Notes under the pieces: generated by a model
Seen by the model: only the letters and a program-made list of their open reading frames with translations
The model's database searches: none
Told to the model about the DNA's origin: nothing
Translations under genes and position numbers: made by a program
NCBI RefSeq assembly: GCF_017356035.1
Contig: NZ_JAFIQX010000003.1
Span: forward strand, 372,001 to 436,000
Direction: 5' to 3'
DNA: 64,000 nucleotides
Source: Longitalea luteola
GTDB taxonomy: Bacteria > Bacteroidota > Bacteroidia > Chitinophagales > Chitinophagaceae
In this document: positions 17,990 to 26,330 of the stretch, piece after piece
Numbering within the stretch: the first letter of the stretch is position 1
Layout: every line of letters begins with the position of its first letter

Positions 17990-19081
17990 TTAAACATTCG
18001 TCTTCTGAATAACGGCTGAAGGTTTCTTGGCCATGAGCCAGATATCGTATAACAGATCAGATTTATCGGCATCCGTCGCCAGCTGTATATCTTTCGGCAT
18101 GGCCAGCTTGTTCTCTTTCTCGGCCTGCCAGCCGGTAATACCAGCCGGGGCCAGGAAATGATCGGCGGCTGAATTGGTTGTCAGCTGCTCGGCTTCATAC
18201 AAGGGCAGCGCACGGTAACCTACCAGTGACATATCGCCCAGCCAAACGTTCAATAACTGGGGCAGTTCATCCAGACCGGTCTTGCGTAAGAACAAACCAA
18301 TTTTGCTGATGGAAACGCCGTTCTTCATTTTATCAATATCCTGGATAACCGTATTGAACTTATACAAATGGAAGAGGCGGTAACCGCGGCCTGTGCGAAT
18401 GGTCGAGTATAAAACAGGACCTCCGGTATCAAGCTTAACCGTAAGCGCTATCATTAGCATAAGCGGCGCCATAATGGCCAGGATCACGGAAGAGATCGCC
18501 AGATCGAGCCCTCTTTTCAGCAAGGCACGGGCACTTGCATACCTGGGGAAAGAAGTTTCTACCTGGCAGCTTTCGGGTTGCATCACGCGCTTTTCTTTCA
18601 TTTTCCGCAGAAAGTTCAGCTTACGCTCCAGCGCAGGGGCAGTGAATTCATGCAGGAACAGCAGCTCATCGATGAATGCGTGTTTTTTGAACTGTGTTAT
18701 GGCTTCTTTTGACAAGCCAGATCCCTCAACGATAAAAGGAACGCCGGCCAGTATTTTATGGCTGTTAACGAACTGATGCAATGTTACCAACTGGTTAATG
18801 CCCATGGTACCATCGGCGATGATCATGCCGGGGATGGTAACAGCATCCTGTTTGTTTAATAATCTTTTTAATGTGAAAATGGCGCTGTCGGCCGATACAG
18901 CGGAATAACCGAATTCAAAATATTCTTTCAGTTTTTCGGTATAACGGGGTTGCGTACCGATATAAAAGAACTGCAACCGGGTAATGTCAGTTGGTTCGGG
19001 TTCGGCTACAGGTAAACTGTAACGTTTGTATGTATTAACTATTTTTTTCGTGGGTAGAATTGATAGATCCATAGAAGACAT
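17990..19081 (-). CDS. Sugar transferase with receiver-like N-terminal domain
   Basis: This 363-residue protein has two parts. The C-terminal half is a bacterial sugar transferase (WbaP/ExoY class): ALLKRGLDLAISSVILAIMA starts the membrane hairpin, followed by GGPVLYSTIRTGRGYRLFHLYKF, LRKTGLDELPQLLNVWLGDMSLVG and ITGWQ. Such enzymes load the first sugar-phosphate onto undecaprenyl phosphate at the inner membrane to start exopolysaccharide or O-antigen synthesis. The N-terminal 160 residues look like a response-regulator receiver fold with the central aspartate kept (Asp 90 in GMIIADGT), but the acidic pair of strand 1 and the lysine of strand 5 are missing, so normal phosphorylation is doubtful. 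The next gene upstream is a complete receiver, which hints at pairing. No other polysaccharide genes are nearby. Confidence 0.85.
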   Translation of the reverse strand: MSSMDLSILPTKKIVNTYKRYSLPVAEPEPTDITRLQFFYIGTQPRYTEKLKEYFEFGYSAVSADSAIFTLKRLLNKQDAVTIPGMIIADGTMGINQLVTLHQFVNSHKILAGVPFIVEGSGLSKEAITQFKKHAFIDELLFLHEFTAPALERKLNFLRKMKEKRVMQPESCQVETSFPRYASARALLKRGLDLAISSVILAIMAPLMLMIALTVKLDTGGPVLYSTIRTGRGYRLFHLYKFNTVIQDIDKMKNGVSISKIGLFLRKTGLDELPQLLNVWLGDMSLVGYRALPLYEAEQLTTNSAADHFLAPAGITGWQAEKENKLAMPKDIQLATDADKSDLLYDIWLMAKKPSAVIQKTNV

Positions 19082-19121
19082 TTTAATTGATCAATCCCGG
19101 TTCCCTGAACCGGCTTTCACT

Positions 19122-19514
19122 TTAATTCACATGCGAAACTGGTGCCACCCTGCTCATAACTTTTTGAACTGTTTCGTTTAACTCAAGCGGATTAAAAGGC
19201 TTCGTATAATAATCTCCAATACCATATTGCAGGCATTTGGCAGCAATTACTTCTTTGTCGAGCGATGATAATACGATAAGGGGAATATCCCGGTAAATAG
19301 CGCTGGATGTAAATTCGGCGATCAATTCCCAATCCTGAACATCTGACAACTGTGGATCTACGATGATCAGATCGGGTAAATTTTTCTTTGCCAGCCAAAA
19401 CATGGCCGAACAGGCATCAGGGGCAGTAACAACCTGGTAATCCTTTCCCAAAACTGTATGCAATAAAAACCTGATCGCTTTGCTATCGTCAATAGCCAGT
19501 ATACTTCTTCTCAT
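19122..19514 (-). CDS. Stand-alone response regulator receiver protein
   Basis: This 130-residue CheY-like receiver has no output domain. All phosphorylation residues are present: Asp 9/Asp 10 (ILAIDDSKAIR), phospho-acceptor Asp 53 (LIIVDPQLSD), Ser 83 (IVLSSLD) and Lys 105 (DYYTKPF). It needs a histidine kinase from elsewhere, as none is in the window. It lies 40 bp upstream of, and co-directional with, the sugar transferase whose N-terminus is a degenerate receiver, so I infer one transcript and a signalling role in polysaccharide initiation. The start gives MRRSILAIDDS, the usual beta-1 opening. Confidence 0.88.
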   Translation of the reverse strand: MRRSILAIDDSKAIRFLLHTVLGKDYQVVTAPDACSAMFWLAKKNLPDLIIVDPQLSDVQDWELIAEFTSSAIYRDIPLIVLSSLDKEVIAAKCLQYGIGDYYTKPFNPLELNETVQKVMSRVAPVSHVN

Positions 19515-20215
19515 TCTTGTACGTTAAATGCTGAAAAACGAATTGCCCGGTTTCTATAAGACATACAGATGCATTCGGTCCGCACAGGAATTGGGGAATA
19601 CTTCCAGGACATATCTGAATGCCAGGAATCAAACTACATAATTGGTGAAAAACGGCTTTACAGGATTGTTAGATTAACTTCTACTTTCTTATTAGTGTTA
19701 ACCAGTTTGAGGGGAATTTCTAAGGATTTGTGGTATGGATAAGCTACAAATTTTTTAATCCTTACGGCTTTCAATGGATAGGCACAATAAAAGTAATAAC
19801 AAAAGCCAATAAATCAAATACCCACCAGTACGTACGTTATGCATATTTAATGCCGATCAGTTATAAGGTGTTCTATAAGTGCCGGTTATAGCTGGGATCG
19901 ATTTGGATAACTATTTATCCACATATACTGATGTTTCGCCGCTAAAAGCGCATAACTAATTAATTATCATATAGTATTTTCTTCTATTATCAACATTTTA
20001 ACATGAAGTAAATGGGAAAATGTGCAACTTGAAGGCCAATTTGAAAATTTGAAAGGTCCACACAAGGTCAGGACAAGTTGTGCAAATGAGGGCCACGGCT
20101 TTGCTCCGGGAATTGCAGCGCTACCAAAAAACAAAGCAATGCTGAACCTGAATTTCATTAGCTAATTTTCAGATTTGCTAATTTGCATATTGCTTTTCAT
20201 ATTAAATGAATCACT
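19515..20215. other. 701-bp intergenic region, no gene seen
   Basis: This A/T-rich spacer lies between the divergent receiver and beta-barrel genes. I find no credible reading frame, RNA gene or long repeat in its first 600 bp. Near 20155-20200 there is a short GCTAATTT/TTTGCTAA octamer-like tract just before the beta-barrel gene. It probably holds promoters for both neighbours, but I cannot place them with confidence. Confidence 0.5.
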
Positions 20216-20782
20216 ATGAAGAAATTTTTATTTACAGCCAGTCTGTTAGTACTTTTTAGTGTAGTGGCTGTGGCCCAGGACGAAGAAGCGGAGCCGGTAA
20301 AAAGAGGTTTCGATAAGAGTAAGCTGTTCTTCGGTGGCAATTTCGGGCTGGGTTTCGGAAGTGTGTCAACGTTAATAAATGTATCTCCCCAAATTGGTTA
20401 CCGGTTTAACCGCTATCTGGCTGCCGGTGCGGGGGTAAACTTTATTTATTCCAGCTACAAATATCAGTGGGAAGGTTATAAAGAACAATTCGGTGTAGCG
20501 GGTTTAAATATCTTCGGCCGGGTATATCCCATAGATTATGTTTTTTTACAGGTGCAGCCGGAAGCAAATTTCACCTGGGTGAAATATAAATTTGATGATG
20601 GCAGACCTGATTTTAAACTGGACGATAAGATCGTACCGTCTTTACTGGGAGGTATAGGTGCAGCTATACCGGCAGGCCGGGGTGCATTCATCGTGATGGC
20701 TCAGTACGATCTGTTGCAAAATGACCGCAGTCCCTACGGCAATCGCGCCTTCTTTAATTTTGGATACAACATCGGTCTCTAA
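20216..20782 (+). CDS. Outer membrane beta-barrel protein
   Basis: This 188-residue protein has a signal peptide (MKKFLFTASLLVLFSVVAVAQ) followed by alternating amphipathic strands typical of small OmpA/OmpW-like barrels: LFFGGNFGLGFGSVSTLI, YRFNRYLAAGAGVNFIYSSY, FGVAGLNIFGRVYPIDYVFL and a terminal NFGYNIGL ending on an aromatic/leucine-rich strand. About eight strands fit the length. Its function is unknown; such proteins are common porin-like or structural components in Bacteroidota. It is a single gene converging on the LOG-family gene, with an inverted octamer element between them starting at its stop codon. Confidence 0.8.
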   Translation: MKKFLFTASLLVLFSVVAVAQDEEAEPVKRGFDKSKLFFGGNFGLGFGSVSTLINVSPQIGYRFNRYLAAGAGVNFIYSSYKYQWEGYKEQFGVAGLNIFGRVYPIDYVFLQVQPEANFTWVKYKFDDGRPDFKLDDKIVPSLLGGIGAAIPAGRGAFIVMAQYDLLQNDRSPYGNRAFFNFGYNIGL

Positions 20783-20872
20783 TTTGATAATGTGATAATT
20801 CGATAATGTGATAATGCTTTTGGGCGGTTTTCAATTCATTATCAAATTATCACATTAGCTAATTATCACATT
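20780..20872. repeat. Inverted octamer element between convergent genes
   Basis: The left arm 20780-20816 is TGATAATT/TGATAATG octamers that include the stop codon of the barrel gene; the right arm 20836-20872 is the inverse (ATTATCAA, ATTATCAC, ATTAGCTA). Only about 20 bp separate the arms, so a long hairpin can form on either transcript. Confidence 0.8.
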
Positions 20873-20929
20873 GCTTTATTGATAAGTATCGGCCATTACT
20901 TCTGGCAAAAACACCGCTAGGGATCAAGG

Positions 20930-21469
20930 TCATCCAATCTTATTAAAGATTTCTACAGGCGTATCGCAAAAGATGATCCGTTCTTCGGGCAGCTCGTACA
21001 GGAAGTCTTCTTTCTTCAAATGCTGTAAATGCAATTTGAGGTGATTGTAAAAGCCTTCGGTATTCAACACGTAGATTTTTTTGTCGTGGATCCTAAGCTG
21101 GTTCCAGGTGAGCATTTCAAACAGTTCATCGAGTGTGCCAAAGCCACCGGGCAGTACAATGGCCGCATCGCACATTTCATACATCATCTTTTTTCGCGTA
21201 TGCATATCAGGCACAACAAACAGCTCGGTGAGGCCCTCGTGCTGATGTTCCCATTCAGTAAGTATTTTAGGTATCACGCCCATCACCTTGCCGCCATGGG
21301 ACAATACAGAATCGGCAATGGCGCCCATTAAGCCGGATTTACCGCCACCATATACCAGCCGCAGATTCAGCAGGGCGATGAGCTTGCCGAGTTCTGCTGC
21401 ATGTTTCATAAATAAAGGGTTTTGTCCGGTCCTTGATCCGCAAAAAACTACTACCGATTCAATCTTCAT
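20930..21469 (-). CDS. LOG-family protein (TIGR00730 type)
   Basis: This 179-residue cytoplasmic Rossmann-fold protein carries both signature motifs of the LOG family: the GGGKSGLMGAIADSVLSHGG nucleotide-binding region and PGGFGTLDELFEMLTW, the PGGxGTxxE motif. Characterised members hydrolyse cytokinin or purine ribonucleotide 5'-monophosphates to base and ribose phosphate. In a bacterium such as this it may serve nucleotide salvage or repair rather than hormone release. It is a single gene on the minus strand; the start MKIESVVVFCGSRTG is the normal family opening. Confidence 0.9.
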   Translation of the reverse strand: MKIESVVVFCGSRTGQNPLFMKHAAELGKLIALLNLRLVYGGGKSGLMGAIADSVLSHGGKVMGVIPKILTEWEHQHEGLTELFVVPDMHTRKKMMYEMCDAAIVLPGGFGTLDELFEMLTWNQLRIHDKKIYVLNTEGFYNHLKLHLQHLKKEDFLYELPEERIIFCDTPVEIFNKIG

Positions 21470-21732
21470 GCTCGCTGTTTTTAGTACGGGCAGATATTGT
21501 TAAAAATATGCCTGCCAGCGGCTAAGATAAATGGATTATCAGCAATAGTAAAACACAATTTTGTTATCTTCAGACCTTAAGTCTGAAAGAAAGATCGTTG
21601 CCATGCAGCGCCGTTTGCCTGCCAAAGGAAGTCTGCTGCAGCCTGTTAAAAACGCTGTAAACTGTCTGCTTTCAAGCATTTATACCATTGACCTATCCGA
21701 CTTTAAAGAACCGTTTAATTATCGTTTATTTT

Positions 21733-23271
21733 ATGTCTGCATCGCTGTTGTTCTCTTTTGTTATTGGTTATTTCGTTTTGTTGCTGGTTGTTGCATGGCT
21801 TACTTCACGTAATTCAAACAACGATTCTTTCTTCATTGGTAACCGCAGCTCCAACTGGATGCTCGTGGCCTTTGGTATGGTGGGCACTTCGCTGAGTGGT
21901 GTCACCTTTGTATCGGTACCCGGAACAGTAGGTGATTTTACAGGGAATGCGCATAAGGGGTTTGCGTATTTCCAGGTAGTGATAGGCTATATAATCGGCT
22001 ACCTGGTAGTGGCTTTTGTGCTCCTGCCATTGTATTACCGCATGAATCTCACCTCCATTTACAATTATCTGCAGAAGCGGTTCGGCACCATTGCGTATAA
22101 AACGGGCGCTCTGTTCTTTATCATCTCGCGCACCGTCGGCGCAACAGCCCGGTTATACCTGGTGATATTTGTATTGCAGGAATTTATTCTGAAGAACTTT
22201 GGCATTCCCTTCATCGTTACAGCACTTATCATTTTATTGATGATCCTGCTGTATACCTTCGAAGGCGGCGTGAAAACCATTGTATATACCGATACTTTGC
22301 AAACTACGCTCATGCTGGCCGGACTGGTAGTGACTGTTGTGTATATTTTAAACAGCATGAATTTATCAGTAGGCGATGCCATGCGAACGCTCACCGATAA
22401 AGGCTATGCCACTATTTTCAATACGGATCCCAAAAGCGGCGGCTTTTTCCTCAAGCAGATCATCGGCGGCGCTTTTATAACCATCTCCATGTTTGGGCTC
22501 GACCAGGAAATGATGCAAAAGAACATCAGTGTAAAAACCCTGAAAGATTCGCAGAAGAACATGATCACCTTTAATCTGGTAAGTGCCGGCGTGAATTTTT
22601 TATTCCTGTTGCTGGGCGGATTGTTATACCTGTATGCCCTGAACCATGGCGCTGAATATACCCAGGTAACTACCAATGGAAGTACCCAATGGCAATTGAT
22701 CACCGCCGATAATCAGAATATAATAGGTGATACGCTTTTTCCCACAGTGGCATTACAAATGATGCCGCAGGCAATAGCTATCATATTTATCATTGCATTG
22801 ATCAGTGCCCTGTTCCCGAGTGCCGATGGTGCGTTAACGGCATTGACCTCTTCTTTCTGTATTGATATACTTGGGTTAAAACGCCGCGATGATCTTACGG
22901 AGAAGCAACAGAAGAAGATCAGGCTAACCGTGCACCTTACATTTACAGTTGTATTCCTTATCTGTATTATGATATTCTACTGGATTGGCAATCGTAGTAT
23001 TATTGATAAAATACTCACACTGGCAGGGTATACTTACGGTCCGTTGTTAGGGCTTTTTGCATTCGGGATCCTTAGTAAAAGGGCTTTGCCCCAAACAAGT
23101 TTGATCACTGTTATTTGTCTGGCCGCGCCGGTAGCAAGTTATCTGATCAGCCAGTATTCTGCGATATTGTTCAATGGATACCAGGTAGGTATTGAGCTGC
23201 TTATTATAAATGGATTGCTCACGTACCTGGGCTTGTTGAGTATTTCAAAAAAAGCGGTAGCAGCACAATAA
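21733..23271 (+). CDS. Sodium:solute symporter (SSS family)
   Basis: This 512-residue inner-membrane transporter would couple uptake of a small solute to the sodium gradient. I start at ATG 21733 (MSASLLFSFVIGYFVLLLVV), which directly opens TM1; an earlier in-frame start would add a polar stretch. Family marks are FFIGNRSSNWMLVAFGMVGTSLSGVTFV after TM1, the AR-LYL segment of TM4 and about 13 hydrophobic spans ending with LLTYLGLLSISKKA. The sequence is of the sialate/sugar-like branch common in Bacteroidota, but the substrate cannot be fixed. A strong hairpin follows 20 bp after the stop. Confidence 0.88.
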   Translation: MSASLLFSFVIGYFVLLLVVAWLTSRNSNNDSFFIGNRSSNWMLVAFGMVGTSLSGVTFVSVPGTVGDFTGNAHKGFAYFQVVIGYIIGYLVVAFVLLPLYYRMNLTSIYNYLQKRFGTIAYKTGALFFIISRTVGATARLYLVIFVLQEFILKNFGIPFIVTALIILLMILLYTFEGGVKTIVYTDTLQTTLMLAGLVVTVVYILNSMNLSVGDAMRTLTDKGYATIFNTDPKSGGFFLKQIIGGAFITISMFGLDQEMMQKNISVKTLKDSQKNMITFNLVSAGVNFLFLLLGGLLYLYALNHGAEYTQVTTNGSTQWQLITADNQNIIGDTLFPTVALQMMPQAIAIIFIIALISALFPSADGALTALTSSFCIDILGLKRRDDLTEKQQKKIRLTVHLTFTVVFLICIMIFYWIGNRSIIDKILTLAGYTYGPLLGLFAFGILSKRALPQTSLITVICLAAPVASYLISQYSAILFNGYQVGIELLIINGLLTYLGLLSISKKAVAAQ

Positions 23272-23293
23272 AAAGTAAAAATGTTTTTTAAAT

Positions 23294-23327
23294 GCGAGTG
23301 GCGTTCTCATAGGGGAACGCCACTCGT
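23294..23327 (+). terminator. Hairpin after the symporter gene
   Basis: CGAGTGGCGTTC pairs perfectly with GAACGCCACTCG around an eight-base loop. No T tract follows, so it may work as an mRNA 3'-end stabiliser as much as a terminator. The next 295 bp show nothing else convincing. Confidence 0.6.
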
Positions 23328-23622
23328 GTTATTGTATTGGTTCTATAAAAAATTTTCAGTTGCATCATTAGGTTAATGGCTTTAAAAAAATGAATGGCTT
23401 GTAAACTAAAAGTTATTTTCCTCCGTTTAATAGCTACCAATGCAATTATCGTTGTACCGTAAACGAAGGAAGTGTTCAGTGTACAATGCAATTTACCATC
23501 CTTGAAGGAATAAGATCTGCCCAATAATATTTACGATAGCTGGAGTGTTTAGTCAAAGGTCGGGAGGCCATTTTTTGAAGGTGAATGGATATTTCTCCCG
23601 ACTGATGACTAACCAAAACAAT

Positions 23623-23804
23623 GTGATAATGTGATAATTTGATAATGTGATAATGAAATACAGCTTTATACTCCATCCTGCATCTCCGCCCTGCAACCTG
23701 TATTCCCTGCAACCTGTAACTTGTAACCTGTAACCTGTATCCCCCTGCCCCCAGTATTCCCTGCAACCTGTAACCTGTAACCTGTAACTTGTACCCTGCA
23801 ACCC
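23623..23804. repeat. Four octamers then a duplicated heptamer tract
   Basis: Octamers GTGATAAT, GTGATAAT, TTGATAAT, GTGATAAT occupy 23623-23654. From 23693 to 23804 come about a dozen heptamers of the GTAACCT/GCAACCT type in two similar blocks, each introduced by TATTCCCT. The promoter of the O-methyltransferase gene begins right after. Confidence 0.8.
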
Positions 23805-23815
23805 CCAACACTTAC

Positions 23816-23823
23816 TATCTTTG
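23816..23823 (+). promoter_or_regulatory. -7 promoter element of the O-methyltransferase gene
   Basis: TATCTTTG matches TAnnTTTG. A CTTG lies 24 bp upstream, further than usual. The TTG start codon is only 17 bp downstream, implying a leader of roughly 10-14 nt. Confidence 0.5.
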
Positions 23824-23840
23824 CGGGTAAAACATCAACA

Positions 23841-24479
23841 TTGGAGATCATTGATCCAAAAGCTGAGGCCTATGCCGGTCGGTACACATCGCCGGAAGAT
23901 GCGCTTTTACAGGAGATATCGGCTACTACCCAGGCATCGCACGCCCATGCCCATATGTTAAGCGGCCATGTACAGGGGAAGTTCCTGGAAATGATCAGTT
24001 GCCTGTTACAGCCCCGGCGCATCCTTGAAATAGGCACTTTTACCGGTTATAGCGCCCTTTGCCTTGCTAAGGGGTTGTTAAAAGATGGAAAAATACATAC
24101 AATTGAGCTCCGGGAAGAGGACGCATCTGTAGCGCAGGCAAATTTCAATAGGTCAATTGACGCGGGTAAGATAATTTTGCATGTGGGTAACGCGTTAAGC
24201 ATTATCCCCGGGTTGAATGAGACCTGGGATCTGGTATTTATTGACGCAGATAAGGTAAGTTATACCCAATATTACCAGTTGGTATTGCCGTTGGTACGGC
24301 CAGGCGGCTTGATTTTAGCGGACAATGTACTTTTTCACGGTCAGGTGCTTCAGCAACCGGTAACCGGCAAGAACGCGAAGGCTATCCAGGCGTTTAATGA
24401 ATATGTGCAGCAGGATGTTCGGGTCGACAAGGTGTTGCTAACTATCCGGGATGGGTTACTAATGATTAGAAAAAAATAA
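23841..24479 (+). CDS. O-methyltransferase (caffeoyl-CoA/catechol type), TTG start
   Basis: This 212-residue cytoplasmic SAM-dependent enzyme transfers a methyl group to a hydroxyl of a small catechol-like acceptor. Motif I is ILEIGTFTGYSALCLAKGL, the acidic ribose-binding position follows in IHTIELREED, and the metal/acceptor motif is VFIDADKVSYTQYY, then GGLILADNVLFHG. Translation starts at TTG: there is no ATG or GTG between the promoter and the conserved MEIIDPKAEAYAGRY opening. It is the first gene of a run with the glucosaminidase-LysM gene (12 bp) and hpt (3 bp), so the three are probably co-transcribed. The acceptor is unknown. Confidence 0.88.
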   Translation: MEIIDPKAEAYAGRYTSPEDALLQEISATTQASHAHAHMLSGHVQGKFLEMISCLLQPRRILEIGTFTGYSALCLAKGLLKDGKIHTIELREEDASVAQANFNRSIDAGKIILHVGNALSIIPGLNETWDLVFIDADKVSYTQYYQLVLPLVRPGGLILADNVLFHGQVLQQPVTGKNAKAIQAFNEYVQQDVRVDKVLLTIRDGLLMIRKK

Positions 24480-24491
24480 AACAGAAAACCG

Positions 24492-25703
24492 TTGAAACGA
24501 TTACTGGTTGTAATAACAATTTTCGCCGTGCAGGGCCTTAAGGCGCAGCGCAACAACGACGTCATCGATTACATAAATACGTATAAGGAAATAGCCATCC
24601 GCGAAATGCAACGCAGTGGCGTGCCGGCGTCCATCACCCTGGCACAGGGTATTCATGAAAGCATGGCCGGTAAAAGCGACCTGGTGCAAAGATCGAATAA
24701 CCATTTCGGCATCAAATGCCGCACCGAGTGGAAGGGGGAGAAAGTGTACCACGATGACGATGCCCGTGGTGAATGTTTCAGAAAATATGCAAAGGCTGAC
24801 GAGTCGTATATAGATCATTCCGATTTTCTGCGTAATGGCGCCCGGTATGCCTTCCTGTTCGAATACGATCCTACCGACTATAACAAATGGGCGCATGGGT
24901 TAAAAAAAGCCGGTTATGCCACCAATCCCAAATATGCGCAGATCCTCATTAAAACTATTGAAGACTACAACCTGCAGCAGTACACGCTGATCGCCATGGG
25001 CAAATTATCCCCCAAAGATGAAGTGCTGGCAGGCGGCGGCAAGCCGGTGAGCATCAGCAATGGCGTGGCCATCCGGGACATACCCGCAGGCAAACCTGCG
25101 GTTGACTATCCCATTGGCGAATTCAAGATCAACCGCGCCAAAGTGATCTTTGCAAAAGCAGGCACTTCTTTATTGGGAATTGCCAAACAATATGATGTTT
25201 CGTTAAAGCACCTGCTCGATTTCAATGAGTTGTCGGAAGACGACGATGACGTACTGGCCGAAGACCAGCTCATATTCCTGCAGCGCAAACGCAGATCGGG
25301 CGAAGTAGAGTTTCATGAAGTAAAGCCCGGCGAAACCCTGTACAGCATCAGCCAGGCAGAAGGCATCAGGCTCGATAACCTTATTAATTACAATCATTTA
25401 CAAGACCAGCCGGAACCGGCAGTAGGCGAAAAGCTGTATTTACAGTCAAAAGCCCCGGAAAGGCCAAGGCTGTCGACCGAGGTGATAGCATCGGGCCCCC
25501 AGCCCCCCGTTATAACGCCTGACCAGATCACCCCCGCCAATTCATCGGCTGTAACGGCAAGCCTGCATATCGTAAGGGAAAAAGAAACTTTGTATAGTAT
25601 CGCGAAAAAGTATAGTATTACAGTAGAACAACTCAAAGAATGGAATAAACTGACTGGTAATGACCTGAAAACCGGACAGGAACTGGTTATTTACAAAAAC
25701 TGA
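24492..25703 (+). CDS. Glucosaminidase with three LysM domains, TTG start
   Basis: This 403-residue exported peptidoglycan hydrolase has a signal peptide (MKRLLVVITIFAVQGLKA) that begins with TTG; no ATG lies between the preceding stop and it. Residues about 25-165 are a FlgJ/Bax-type beta-N-acetylglucosaminidase domain, with the catalytic glutamate probably in TLAQGIHESMAGKSDL. Three LysM wall-binding modules follow: about 215-265 (TSLLGIAKQYDVSLKHLLDF), 275-320 (ETLYSISQAEGIRLDNLIN) and 358-403 (ETLYSIAKKYSITVEQLKEW). It should cut glycan strands in the periplasm during growth or division. It sits in an operon-like run with the O-methyltransferase and hpt genes. Confidence 0.9.
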   Translation: MKRLLVVITIFAVQGLKAQRNNDVIDYINTYKEIAIREMQRSGVPASITLAQGIHESMAGKSDLVQRSNNHFGIKCRTEWKGEKVYHDDDARGECFRKYAKADESYIDHSDFLRNGARYAFLFEYDPTDYNKWAHGLKKAGYATNPKYAQILIKTIEDYNLQQYTLIAMGKLSPKDEVLAGGGKPVSISNGVAIRDIPAGKPAVDYPIGEFKINRAKVIFAKAGTSLLGIAKQYDVSLKHLLDFNELSEDDDDVLAEDQLIFLQRKRRSGEVEFHEVKPGETLYSISQAEGIRLDNLINYNHLQDQPEPAVGEKLYLQSKAPERPRLSTEVIASGPQPPVITPDQITPANSSAVTASLHIVREKETLYSIAKKYSITVEQLKEWNKLTGNDLKTGQELVIYKN

Positions 25704-25706
25704 CTT

Positions 25707-26243
25707 ATGGGTGAGATGCGCGTACACGACAAACAATTTGAACCATACATTAGTGCTGAAAAGATTGCTGACCGGATAAAAGAGATAGCCGGAAAACTGA
25801 ATAAAGACTTCGCCGGTAAAAAGCCATTGTTCATTGCAATTTTGAATGGCTCATTTATGTTTGCGGCCGACCTGTTTAAGGAGCTTGCCATCGATGCCGA
25901 GATCTGTTTTATAAAGCTGGCTTCTTATAAGGGAACAAAATCAACCGGGCATGTGATCACCGCTATTGGCCTTGATATGGATCTGTTTGGCCGGGATGTG
26001 GTTATTGTTGAAGATATAGTGGACACCGGTAAAACGCTCAGCGAATTTCTGCCCCAGTTACAGCACCAGCAACCTGCCTCGTTGAAAATTGTAGCGCTGC
26101 TGCACAAACCTGAAGCAACGGTATTCCCCATTACCATCGATTACCTTGGATTTTCTATTCCCAACAAATTTGTAGTTGGGTACGGCCTGGATTATGACGG
26201 ATTAGGTAGAAACATTCCTGAAATCTTCAAGTTGATTGAGTAG
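25707..26243 (+). CDS. hpt: Hypoxanthine phosphoribosyltransferase
   Basis: This 178-residue cytoplasmic purine-salvage enzyme joins hypoxanthine or guanine to PRPP to make IMP or GMP. The PRPP loop is DVVIVEDIVDTGKTLSEFL, the flexible-loop segment is KLASYKGTKSTG, and the purine-side segment is NKFVVGYGLDYDGLGRNIPEI. ATG 25707 lies 3 bp after the previous stop; a second ATG nine bases later (MRVHDKQFEPYI) is an equally possible start. It is likely the last gene of the O-methyltransferase run, and an array of GTTAACT octamers follows it. Confidence 0.93.
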   Translation: MGEMRVHDKQFEPYISAEKIADRIKEIAGKLNKDFAGKKPLFIAILNGSFMFAADLFKELAIDAEICFIKLASYKGTKSTGHVITAIGLDMDLFGRDVVIVEDIVDTGKTLSEFLPQLQHQQPASLKIVALLHKPEATVFPITIDYLGFSIPNKFVVGYGLDYDGLGRNIPEIFKLIE

Positions 26244-26262
26244 AGTTGATATGTTACAATGA

Positions 26263-26318
26263 AGTTGACTAGTTGACCAGTTAACTAGTTAACCTGTTAA
26301 CCCGTTAACTGGTTAACT
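26263..26318. repeat. Array of seven palindrome-rich octamers
   Basis: Seven 8-bp units (AGTTGACT, AGTTGACC, AGTTAACT, AGTTAACC, TGTTAACC, CGTTAACT, GGTTAACT) run in tandem. Because GTTAAC is self-complementary, neighbouring units can pair. The array ends 12 bp before the TTG start of the VWA gene. Confidence 0.85.
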
Positions 26319-26330
26319 TTTATCAACATA

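Noticed and set aside
23288-23524. 78-codon minus-strand frame after the symporter gene
   Set aside because: It covers the perfect hairpin after the symporter, has no recognisable domain and no promoter.
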